In this document: positions 33,406 through 43,990 of the stretch, one piece after another | Layout of the letters: every line of letters starts with the position of its first letter | Numbering within the stretch: position 1 is the first letter of the stretch | From: Costus lasius | Taxonomy: Eukaryota; Streptophyta; Magnoliopsida; Zingiberales; Costaceae | Direction: 5' to 3' | DNA length: 64,000 bases | Assembly (NCBI GenBank): GCA_027563935.2 | Contig: CM050453.2 | Span: forward strand, 89,812,665-89,876,664 | Position numbers and translations under genes: made by a program | The notes under the pieces: model-generated | Seen by the model: only the letters and a program-made list of their open reading frames with translations | Databases searched by the model: none | What the model was told of the DNA's origin: nothing

Positions 33406-35170
33406 GGGCCTGTTTCATTGGAGGAGAAGAAAAGTAGAAAGAACAAAAAAAAGGAGGGGAAGAAATATAGGAGGGAAGAAATTCAATGACGTGAATCTCA
33501 CGTGATTGCGTCTTCCCCACGTCTTTCCCCAGCTGTGGCAGGCGGCGATCGCGGCAGCGATGTCCTTCCCCAGCAGTGGCAGGAGGCGATCGCAGCGGCA
33601 GGCAAAGGCAGCAGCAAGCGCGAGCAAGCAGGCGAGCTTGCGGCGGTTGCAGGAAGGGAGGATGACAGCGCCAAGTCGCGCCTGAGCTTCAAGAACCCGG
33701 GCGTGCTCCTCCCGACCAACCTCGAGGAGGAGATGACCGCAAGCGTCCTTCACAGCAGCGTGGGTATGGCACTCTCGGCGGCAACTGGAGGCGGAGATAG
33801 TCTCGCGGCGCTCAGAAGGGGGGAGGAGACGAGGCACAGGTAGGAGGATGCGGGGACATTGGGAAGGGGTGAGGTCGCGGCTCTCACGGTAGCGGGTTGG
33901 GTGAAGGCGAAAGGGGAGGCGACGCTCGCTGTCGAGGGGGTTGGCGGAGGAGAGGCTAGCTGGCTGGAAGCACGGTGGTGCAGGCGGAGGCTGGCTGGAA
34001 GTGCGGAAAGGCAGTCGAGCTCACCGTGGCAGGCGAGGTGAGGAGGTTGGCTGGGAAGGAGGAGAGGCGACGAAGCTCGCAGTGGCTGGCGAGGAGGCTG
34101 GCTGGCAGGAGGAGGATGGCGACGAGGATGGCTGGAAGGAGGAGGATGGCAACGAGGCTGGCTGGGAAGGAGGTGCAGGCGGAGGCTGGCTAGGAAGGAG
34201 GAGAGGCGGCAGAGCTCGCGGCGGCTGGCAAGGGTGAGGAGGGCGAGGTGAGGAAGCTGATTGGGAAGGAGGAGAGGTGGCGGAGCTCGCAACAGCCGGC
34301 GAGGGCGAGGCGGCTAGCTGGGAGGAGGTTGGCTGGGCATCTAGCTAGCAGAAGGAGGATGGCGACGAGGATGGCTAGAAGGAGGAGGATGGTGACGAGG
34401 TTGGCTGGGAAGGAGGTGCAAGCGGAGGCTGGTTGGGAAGGAGGAGAGGTGCAGAGCTCGCGGCGGCTGGTGAGCTCGCAGGGAGGGCCCGCGGGGCAGT
34501 GGCGAAGAAAGGCTCGCGGGTAGCTGGTAGGCTCGCTGAGGGAGACGGGCTCGCAGCAACGAGAAGGCAGCTTTGTTGAGGGAGATGGACTTTGCGGCGG
34601 ATGGCTCGCGGCGGCTGGCAAGGGCGAGGAGGGCAAGGTGAGGAAGCTAGTTGGAAAGGAGGAGAAGTGGCGGAGCTCACAGTGGCTGGCAAGGGGCGAG
34701 GTGAGGTGGCTAGCTGGGAGGAGGCTGGCTAGGAAGAAGGAGAGGTGGTAGAGCTCACAGCGGTTGGTGAGCTCGCAGAGAGGGCTCGTGGGGCAACCGC
34801 GAAGAAAGGCTCGCGGGCGGCTAGTAGGCTGGCTGAGGGAGACAGGTCGCAGCGACAAGGAGGCGGCTTCACTGAGGGAGACGGACTTCACGGCGGTGGC
34901 TGGGCGAGCTCGGCAGCGGCGAAGGCAAGCTCACAGGCGTGAGCAGGGGATGAGAGGCGGGGCAACGGAGAAGACAGGGAGCTCGCAACAGTAGCATGGC
35001 AGTGGCAAAGGAAGGTAGGGGTGAAAGCTCGCGGCGTGATTTTGCATAGAATCAAAAAGGGAAGAAAAATACTCTTTTTTTCTTTCCCTTCAAATCATCC
35101 CTTCTTATAAAACTGGAGAAAAAATGAGTTTTTTTCTTCTCTTCATTTTTCACTCCAATAAAACAGGCCC
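33406..35170. mobile_element. Tourist-like TIR element with long GC-rich repeat interior
   Basis: The ends are inverted: GGGCCTGTTTCATTGGAGGAG at the left and, reversed from the right, GGGCCTGTTTTATTGGAGTGA. Subterminal A/G-rich stretches (GAAGAAAAG...) mirror each other. The interior (about 33500-35030) is built of GAGGCTGGCTGGGAAGGAGG and GAGCTCGCGGCGGCTGGC-like short repeats. The long frames it opens on both strands are low-complexity and have no transposase. The target duplication is unclear. Related to 3306-3992. Confidence 0.72.
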
Positions 35171-35307
35171 GTTGGTTGGTGTGTGAGCATTGAATATATT
35201 TTGTCTAATAATGTTGATTGGTTAATTTTACTTTGGTTATCTTTTGCTCTTCGATCATATACTGTACCTGGCGTGTATTGGGCTTGGAAGCCGCTTGCTC
35301 CTGGAAC

Positions 35308-36059
35308 CAGCGAACAAATGTAGTTGTCGGAGTGTGGTTTGTACAGCACCAGCTCTGCAATCTGATTCTGAAAGAACCCCTGCGCAGAGAAAGATGCAGA
35401 GGATTCATTTAATCCCTTTGTCGGACGCTTAATCACCGCTGAATAGTTTAACATTTTTTTTTAAAAAAAAAACAAAGCAACGATTTAGTTCAATTGATTA
35501 ACCACCGTTGAATCGTTTAACATTTTTTTTTAAAAAAAAACAATCCCACTGGTCAACGTTGCTCTGTTCTCGCTCCATCAATTTAGGCAGAAGGTTGATG
35601 CTTTGTTCTGATGCAATATGCATTACACCTTCTCCCAAGTCGAGCTGCCCAAAGAACAAATTAAGCTAGCTGAAGGCCTGAACGAGTCATCCTTCATATA
35701 TGTTTACTAAAACGAATTGGAATGTTTGACCATTGAAGTGAAAATGCACCTGGGCAGCAAGTTTGGAATGTCAATTCGACGAGCTAGAGAAGGATTCAAG
35801 AAACCCAAGTCCTTTGATCGCTAGCAGTGCAGAAGAGGACAAGTTTTACCCAGAGCGAGGGTAATCGATTACCGTCAGCTTGCTCGTATAGAATTAACTA
35901 ATAATAACAGTTTGAAATGGAGATTTCCGAGCAATTGTTATCGTCATGAGGCGGGAATTCAATGTGTAGTCGTCCACCGTAGTAGAAAAGGGAGGAAAAA
36001 GTGGCTATAAAATCCCATGGGGGTTCCTACTGCATCGTCGACGAAGAACTGAACTAGAA
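35308..36059 (+). promoter_or_regulatory. Upstream region and promoter of peptide gene copy 3
   Basis: Homologous to 12906-13704 and 21996-22806. TATAAAA is at 36006-36012, only 48 bp before the ATG, because about 31 bp of the leader present in copies 1 and 2 are missing. TTGACC near 35727 is kept. The GTCAA motif following it in the other copies lies in a short deletion here. The shortened leader may shift or weaken the transcription start. Confidence 0.68.
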
Positions 36060-36290
36060 ATGAAGAGTTATCGCAAGACATCAAAGCTCCAAGCGGTGCT
36101 GCTTGTTTTGTTTCTCATAGCGAGCCATTGGTGCTCTGTTTCGCACGGAGTGAACACTCGCAAGCCCGGAGATAGAGCTGTGTTTATGCAGACACTCGAC
36201 AGAGGCCCCGTGCCGCCTTCAGGCCCGTCAGGTTGTACAACTGATCCCTCTAATAAAGGTGGCCACTGCCCACCACGTCCCTCAAGATAA
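36060..36290 (+). CDS. Secreted CTNIP/SCREW-like signalling peptide precursor, copy 3
   Basis: 76 codons. Compared with copy 1 it differs at S5R, L36P, K48R, R67G, H73R and H74P, with 11 silent differences. VPPSGPSGCTTDPSNK (51-66) and GHCPP (68-72) are kept, with both cysteines (C59, C70). R67G changes the basic pair before GHC, which could matter for peptide activity. It is the most divergent of the three but shows no lesion. The 3' flank is shared with copy 2, then with copy 1. Confidence 0.85.
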   Translation: MKSYRKTSKLQAVLLVLFLIASHWCSVSHGVNTRKPGDRAVFMQTLDRGPVPPSGPSGCTTDPSNKGGHCPPRPSR

Positions 36291-36706
36291 ATGTTCAGAT
36301 ACAGCTCGATCCAGACACCATTATCAGTGCCCTGCTTATTCTCCACATTTGTTACTTGTGTTCTTTCGTATCTTCAAAATAAATGTCATCCACTGGTGGT
36401 CAATCTCTACATTCATATATGAATAAATTTGTTTTAGAAAAAAATTGTCATGAGGTTCAATTCAAAATTCTACAGTTGTATGACTGATCAAAATGGTGAT
36501 ACATCCATATACCTACATTCCATGAAAGCAATACATCAACTTTGATCTAAATATGGGCACAATTGTTGGACCCTATTTTCTACTGATAAAAGTTTTAAAA
36601 CAATTAGAAATTTGCCAAATGTATTAATCGATGATGACCCAATGTATTAATCTTGGATGAAAAGTTGCGAGTGTCTATCTTTTCAATCCGACATTAACTT
36701 TATGTT

Positions 36707-36979
36707 TTGTTAGATGAAATTTACAGTGGAAAAAATAAAAAACATAATGAATCTAAATTTCACTGTAGATTTTATCCAACAAAATATAATTTAAATCATC
36801 ACTGGCCAGCTCCAAACTCGCGGCATCAGTCCATCTTGGCACAAAGGACTTATTGCCGGAGCAGCTTTAGCAGTGGAGAATCGGACGACGACGGGCTGCC
36901 CGTGCAAGACCTGCTTATCTTTGACATGGGCGAAGAGAAAGAAAAAAAAACATACTCTTGGTCAAAATTTAATTTATAA
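36707..36979 (+). other. Conserved open segment downstream of peptide copy 3
   Basis: A 90-codon frame whose middle matches the segment after copy 2 (23399-23638): HQSILAQRTYCRS, SSGESDDD, QDLL.FDMG. The N-terminal part (from about 36707 to 36800) is an extra sequence absent from copy 2. Not recognised as a known protein. Confidence 0.33.
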
Positions 36980-37117
36980 ATTTAACGATTTTGATCTAAA
37001 CTAGAGAAGTTGCAAGATTTAACTAAAATTCATATTCCATTATCTATCATCCAATCTAACGACCCAGAATAAGAGATTAGAGATTTACGTGTAATCAACT
37101 ACTACTATTTGTTTGTT

Positions 37118-38214
37118 TAAATCTAGGTGAATAAGATGGCTTTTCATATGATCCAATATCAATCTCTGTTAAATCAAGTTAGATATTTCAAATCCTACAT
37201 TAGATTTTTTATGAGAGAAAAGCAGAGCTCTCGATTAAAATGAACAATAATATTAAATTAAAGATTATTTTATCCAAATGACTAATATTAATTTCATAAA
37301 TCTAAGCCAATCGAATGGGGCTTGATATGATTCAAATATTGATATCTATTAAATCGAGTATAATCTTTAAAAACTTACCTCGGATTTTAAATAGAAGTAT
37401 ATCTATAAATTAAAATGAATGGTCTTGATAAATCTAGTTGACGGATTAACGAAACATTAATAAAGTAAAATCCAGTCTATTCGGTCAAGCATGGAACTCA
37501 ATTTTTTTTTTCCCAAAGAATTGGAACTCAATTCGACACACACGCTTAGCGCAAGTAGCTTATATCAAAACAAATCAATTAGTTTAATCTATTTTAACTT
37601 AACTCGTTGTAAATGAAGCTCAAATTCAAACCCAGACCACAATCTGAGTTCAGTTAAATTCAAACATAGGTTGATTTACTAGAGGGTGGACTATTCTAAA
37701 CTTGACATTAATCTAAATTCAAAATAGAGTCCAAATAGATTCAATCTAAAATTTAAATGTGGATACTGTTTCAAGTGTTACTTCAAAGGAATCATTTATT
37801 CAAACTTGACTTGACATGGCCTTCAACCCAACTTATCTAGTACAATGATGTCTTAATCAAATTTGGATATAATCAATTCACTACAATTTACTGATTTAAT
37901 ACAACTCGAATTAAAACCAAATTTTATTGCAAATGGATCTAACCTTAATCATTAACATCAAATTTGACTCAACTCTAGCTACAACATTAGATTTGATTAG
38001 AGTCGAACCAACCAAAATAACTTGGCCTAATTTGCTAGCATGATAATCAATCTAGAATGATTGGCACAATCCAATAATCAAACCAGTCTACTTGACTTGA
38101 TTCACTCAAGTCAAATTGATCCATTGCAGACCATCTTCTTGACTCGACACAAATTTCTTGACCTACAATCCAATCTTGGCAGATGGATCTAATCTAAATG
38201 TTAACTTAATCACA
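37118..38214. repeat. Repeated 3' flank of the peptide unit, copy 3
   Basis: Homologous to 14180-15289 along its length, with the same order of shared blocks. Non-coding. Confidence 0.8.
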
Positions 38215-38447
38215 TCAGCCATTTAAAAGCTAATTCGAACATTTTAGCCCTCTAAAGCCTACTACATGAGCCTTCTAAAGGCTATTTCTAACATGTTATC
38301 CCTCGAAAAGGCTATTTCTAATATTTTAGTCCTTTAAATGCTATTCTTGATATATTAGCCCTCTAAATGTTATTTTTGATACATTAGCCCTTTAAAGGCT
38401 ATTTCTGATATTTTAGCCTTCTAAAGGTTATTCATGGCATAGCCCTC
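38215..38447. repeat. TTAGCC minisatellite, copy 3
   Basis: TTAGCCCTCTAAA..CTATTTCT units as at 15290-15600. It stops at the start of LTR A. The 64-bp array that follows it in copy 1 is missing here but reappears at 59096. Confidence 0.82.
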
Positions 38448-40379
38448 TGATGACTCTAAATTTTATAGTATTTTTCATACTTATTTAGTAGACTTTTGAG
38501 CCATGATCTTACTCTTTTGCTTTGTTTTTATACCCTTTTTATCATATACTCTGGAATCTACACCGTCTATAGTTTTTGATCAATTTCAGGTAAAAAGGCA
38601 TCATTATCACCGGTTTTCGAGCAATCTCAATGCATGAATGAGTTCTAACCATCAAGAGGAGTCTACCCATAAAATTTCAACTCAAAAGGGTTCTTCTAGC
38701 AAAAATATGGCACTGCCGTATTTTGGAATGAAAACGTCACAGTACCGTATTTCGCAGGGGACGTTTTGGGTGAAATACGGCACTGCCATTTGAAACCGCA
38801 CACCACCGTATTATTCAGCGTTTTCAACCAGAAGTTTTGAGCAAGATATGGCACCGCCGTATAGAACTTCACGGTGCCGCATTTGTCAGCGTTTTCAATC
38901 AGAAGGTTTCAGCCGAAATACGGCACTACTGTATGATCTTACACGGTGCCGTATTACTCAACAATTTTGACCAGTAGGTTTCGGCAGGAATACGACACTG
39001 CCATATATTCAGGCAACATTGTCACGGTACTGTATTTTCTGCCCAGATCTTGCAGAAAACAAAATACGGCACTACCGTGATCAGATTACGATACCGTATT
39101 TGGAAGCCCAGATCTCTGAGTTTTCCGCCACAAAATTAAAAACGTGATTTCTCGAAACTTAGGGCATCAATTGAAGATCTGAAAAAAGGGGAAGATTCAG
39201 GATAAGAAGGAGAAGAGTTGCGAAGAAAAATGACCAATTTTTATCCACGATTGAGGGAGAATTCGAGGAAATCGTCGCCGCGCTAGGGTTCGTCGCCGTT
39301 CGCTGCACAGACCACATCCGACCACAATTTTTGAGAAGAAGCTTCGCCTGAGGAAGAAGAACACACCACAGAAGTTTCAGCTTGAAAGGAGATCAATCGA
39401 GGGAGAAATCATCAAAAACGTGCTCGTGACACTGTTCATCACGAAGTCAAAGACAAATTACGGGCTGCGATTTACTTGCAGCCCTGTTTTGTAACTTTTA
39501 TTCCTTCCTTACTATCTCCAATCATACCAAAAATCATGTTTTGCTGTGATTCTTCCATCATGTTAGCTTAAATTCTTCTTGGGACAAGGGGGTGTTATTC
39601 TCTTGATATTTCAATGACTAGATAACTTTTCTCACATCAATATATCTTTGTTATGGTTATTTTACTCAAGTGATTTATTGCCTTCCATCGCTTTTAGTAT
39701 CATGCTTTGACTTGTTTTGGAGTTTTATGCTATGGACTGAGAAGATGATAGCATAGAACTTGGAACCCTAGAATTTATTGTAAGAACTCATCGCAAGAGA
39801 TTGGTTGTGCTCTTATCTTTAGATTTTAGAAGTTTATTTCTTGTTATTGATATGACCTAGAATTTATTGTTGTTACAGACATGATAACGTGCTAGAGATA
39901 GACGCTAGATTGTTAGAAAGCCTTGAGTAAAACCTGTGAAACTAAGGTGCGAGAGTGCTTAGTTTTGCTTGAGATCTTGGTATTGAGATGAGATGCACGA
40001 GAGTGATCCTTAATCTCCTTAACTGAAATTCACTTATATTTAGCATTGAATTGATCTTGTGCAAGAGTGAGGATTGTTCTTTGCAAACTAATTGTGCGAG
40101 AGTGAGTTAGTTTGTTTGTTAAGTGAATTATATCTTAACCGTGACAGAGATAAATTGATGATTATTTAATTCTATTTAGTTATGAATATCAAGTTGAAGG
40201 AACCCCTAGTCCCAATTCTCTCATCCTGATCTACTTCAATTTCAGTTCGATTGCTTTTACACAATTCTCGATTCGCTTAGCTAGTGAAAACTCAATTAGT
40301 CGGTACTTAACAACGAAGTCCCTGTGGTTCGATATCTTAATTATTACTTTGAGTATCCGTGCACTTGCAGACTACAACA
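38448..40379 (+). mobile_element. 5' LTR of Athila-like element A (1.93 kb)
   Basis: Starts TGATGACTC and ends GACTACAACA, followed by the primer-binding site at 40386. The U5 end GTGCACTTGCAG is typical of the group. It contains a 400-bp block of hairpin-forming ATACGGCAC repeats (38700-39115) and, near 39465, a GGGCTGCGA...TGCAGCCC stem. No matching 3' LTR is seen downstream. Confidence 0.82.
38700..39115. repeat. ATACGGCAC / GTGCCGTAT hairpin repeats in LTR A
   Basis: About five units of roughly 80-95 bp. Each has an ATACGGCACYRCCGTAT-like dyad, a gap of 15-25 bp and a CACGGTRCCGTATT element, allowing the two to pair. The same repeat family, with different spacers, occurs at 46085-46460 in the internal region of the same element. 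Confidence 0.85.
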
Positions 40380-40385
40380 AGTTTT

Positions 40386-40403
40386 TGGCACCGTTGTCGG
40401 GGA
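40386..40403 (+). other. Primer-binding site of element A
   Basis: TGGCACCGTTGTCGGGGA, a variant of the TGGCGCCGTTGCCGGGGA primer-binding site of Athila/Tat elements, lies 6 bp after the LTR end. Confidence 0.82.
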
Positions 40404-40566
40404 CTTCGGTTTTGTTGATATTGATATAATTGTTATTATTGCTAGACTAAGTTTTTATTTGCTTTTGTTTTTATTTTTTTATTTTTTTTTTCACTACTTT
40501 CTGTGATAGATTCTGATTTCCTTTTAGCTCTACAAATTCTGAACTTTTCTAACCTTCTACTTGTGT

Positions 40567-43500
40567 ATGCGCAGAAATCTTAGGTCAGGACCATTAGTTC
40601 CTCTTGACCCTGAAATTAATAAAACACTTAGACTGCGCAGGAAGTTGAGATTTGCAGAAGGAAGAAAAGAAGAATCCATCATGGCAGAAAGAAGAACGCT
40701 TAGAGACTATGCAGCCCCAAATACATAAGGAATCCGTTCCAGTATCACTAGGCCTGCTATAGATACAAACAACTTTGAGATCGAACCAGCGTTCTTATCG
40801 ATGATTTAACAGAATCAGTTTGGAGGATCTCCTTTGGAAGATCCAAACCAACACTTATCCCTTTTCCTTGAATTTTGTGATACCATAAAGATTAATGGTG
40901 TATCTGACGATGCCCTCAGTGTAACATCCCTCAAGATCACACCCCACACGCATACAAGTAAAAATACGGGGTTTTTAAAAATTTTTACTCTTCCATTAAA
41001 ACATAAGAAGAAAGCGGCATCGAAGGACATTACTACGGAACTGAAAACCGCACAGAACTGAGTAGGATCGATTACTAGGAAATAGAAATCCGGAAATCCA
41101 AAAAATCCGGCAGCAAGTATACTAAATTACTGCTGCACAGACCCCACATATCCTGGAACAAAACAAATGTCCACACTACACATATGTGGAGAACACAAAT
41201 TTCAGAAATATTGCAGAAACTGATTATTCAGATACCAAATACAACAATAATTCGGTTACACATCTCAAGGTATTTCGAATACAGTAACTCGGTTACACAT
41301 TTCAGAAGAAGAACAATTTCAATTCTCATGACTCCAAAACTCGTATCCAACAATAAAACGAGACAACTATAATATAATATCCTGAAAACAGGCATAAGCC
41401 CTCAGGAGATAAAACGTGTCATATAAGTAAGTTAGGCACGCAGGCCTGATTGATCTTTAGAAGAGAACTCTTAGAAATTATATAAAACATTAGCATCATA
41501 ACAAATTAAGTAGCTGTAGCAATCACTGTCCTGATGTCTCACCTGAAAATATTTAAACAACGGGGGTGAGCTAAAAAGCTCAGTGAGTAAAAGACACTAA
41601 AAGCCATCCATAGTACACATCAAAAAATATCATGCTTGCAGATAAGACACTTAACATGCACACTCATATCAGAAACAAAACATAATCAAATACATACACT
41701 TATAACAATAGGCATCAAGCATGAAGTAGGATATAAGTATACCAACCCATTCCAACTAATCACACCGCCCAACACATCTATACTACAGATCGAAACAAAA
41801 CTACAGAAATCAGAGCTGACAGACAGAAAATCAGAATTTTCAGAATCCAAACAGATAGTCTACATCGGAAACAGAAAGGCCACAGAAGGCCTGAAGACCA
41901 CAGAAGGTCTGATGACCACAGAAGGTCTGACCCCACCTCTGCCGAGGACGAGACATGCATGCATATCAGAAATAGAATGGTAGAGGAGGTATCAGTGGGT
42001 GGCCCCCGTCTCGTCAGGACGTGGCACTCTGGCCTCCAATACCCAGAACAGAACAGAAATAGTGGAGGGAGAACGGAAGGTGAGACCAGCTCACATCTAC
42101 CCTTCACTAGTGTCTCATGGGTCGTAGTAGACTATCAGCACCATTACAGCGCCACAGAAGGAGGGTAAGGACACGGAATAGTGCTACACTAGGGCATAAT
42201 TTTTACAGAACAGGTCATGCTGAAACGGAGGAGTAGGACTAACCACTACTCAATTCTCACATCATGCCCAAAGTGTCTCACAAACCAGAAAATGACACAC
42301 CCCAATATCCAGTCCTTAACAAAATTACAATTTGCAGAAAATCAAAGCTGAACACTCTTCATAATTTTTACCATCAACCAGAAGTAATATATGAGTGAAT
42401 TCCTTAGATTTCATAAAACTATCCTTAATTCAGGTCAAACCATTCTATGTTCTCACAAGGTTATAACACATTCAAAGTTTCAGAAAATTTACAACATATA
42501 TACAGAACAGAAATTATTCGCGTAACAAACAATTAAACAAGCCTAGAAATTATAGGGAAATATATATATAGATACTCATTGCACTATTCTTCCCCAAAAT
42601 TTCAAAAAAACCGTGAGCCATAAAATCACTGCAAGGGGCGAAATTTTCAGAATCCTTGCAGAACATACAAATTTCATGAAAATAATTTCAGTCCCCCACT
42701 ACAGATAATTTTAATTGCACGTTTGTGAAGGAAAATGACAAAAGCCCCAAAATTGGCCCGAACCATGATTTTCGAAAATCCCTAAGTTCTTAGTTAAATC
42801 CTCAAATTTTGTTTTCTCTAAAATTTCTCATCAAGCAAATAAATTTTAGAAGAACTACAGACCACAATTTAAGAGATTAAACCATACAGGATAAATTTTT
42901 CTCACAAAGGAATATTCGTCCGGCACAGGTAAATTTTGAATTTCACATATGCACAAATTTACTTGTAGATTTTTGGTTCATACAGATAATCGTTGCAAAT
43001 AACGAATTTTAATTGATTGATAATCTACAATTTAGCGGATTAGACTCCTTAGGATCGAATTACTCACAAGAAAAATCGTCCACAAAGAAAAACGCCAAGA
43101 CAGAGGATCAAGGATCACCAGGAAATTCGTCCACCACCAGTCTGCCACCACCAGCGTCAGGAATTTCAGGAGGCGCCAAGCACAGTGAGGGGCGACAACC
43201 AAAGGCGGCTAGGGCAAGAAAACCAACAAAAGTCGTGAGGGAGAGGAGCCCTCACGCAATTCCTCTTTTTCTCCCACCCCAAACGGATCCAAGATCCAAT
43301 AACCCAGTTAACTTAAGTGAAAAAAAATTACCTGGGCTTAACCACCCTGCGCCACTCCAATAACATCAGAAATATGCGCCACCATGGTGGAAGGAATTCC
43401 AGGAGCAAAGAATCAAGGTTGAGGGTTCAAATCCCCAACCAAAATAATTATTTTTGCCCTGTAGGAAAAATTCCTACACTTAGGCAAAAATCCCAAAATT

Positions 43501-43990
43501 TTAACAGATAAAAATACAGAAACAGAATTTCTAACCTTAAATCATAATTCAGAAAAATCGAGGGCGTTACACTCAGACTAAGACTGTTTCCTTTTTCTCT
43601 CAGGGACAGAGCAAAAGTCTGGCTTCATGCACATCCAACTGGAACGTTCACTACTTGGGAGCGCTTGTCAAACGCCTTCTTGCAGAAGTACTTTCCTCCC
43701 AGTAAAATGATCCAGTTGAGGAACCAAATCACAGGCTTTGCCCAAAGAGATGGAGAATCAATGAGTGAAGCATGGGAGCACTTTAATGATCTCCAACGGA
43801 AGTGCCCCCACCATGGAGTGGAAAACTGGGTTTTAATTTAGACTTTCTATAATGGTTTGCTTTACAATACACGCTTAACTGTTGATGCTGCTGCAGGGGG
43901 AGTATTGATGAACAAGACTGTTGAAGATGCCCATGCCTTGATTGAGGAGATGGCGCTAAATCACAACTATCAAGCAAATCAGGAGCTTCT
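40567..43990 (+). pseudogene. gag of Athila-like element A, split by a solo LTR
   Basis: Part 1 (40567-40919) reads MRRNLRSGPLVPLDPEIN..., then DPNQHLSLFLEFCDTIKINGVSDDA. Part 2 resumes at 43572 as LRLFPFSLRDRAKVWLHA, then RLSNAFLQKYFPP and AWEHFNDLQRKCPHHG. These are the Athila/Tat capsid motifs. There are stops after DYAAPNT, before QNQFGG and after ENWVLI. The 2.65-kb LTR at 40920-43571 separates the parts. At about 43985 gag joins directly to the RT thumb (FLGHAGFY-like), so the nucleocapsid, protease and most of RT are deleted. Confidence 0.82.
40920..43571 (-). mobile_element. 2.65-kb solo LTR (chromovirus-like) with perfect 5-bp target duplication
   Basis: Begins TGTAACATCCC and ends GGGCGTTACA. 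On the - strand it starts TGTAACGCCCTCGATTTTTC, a common chromoviral LTR start. It is flanked by CTCAG at 40915-40919 and 43572-43576. Removing it restores continuous gag homology. No internal coding sequence is present, so it is a solo LTR. Inside, 41877-41930 holds a short tandem ACCACAGAAGGTCTGATG repeat. Confidence 0.87.

Noticed and set aside
33750..34891. Long - strand frames (180 and 233 codons) inside the 33.4-35.2 kb element
   Set aside because: Translation is a Leu/Pro/Ser/Ala repeat produced by the GGCTGGC/GAGCTCGC repeats; no transposase or known domain.
43380..43445. Possible tRNA or SINE signal (GGTTCAAATCC box B-like)
   Set aside because: No matching box A, no cloverleaf and no acceptor stem; it lies inside a solo LTR, where such strings are common.
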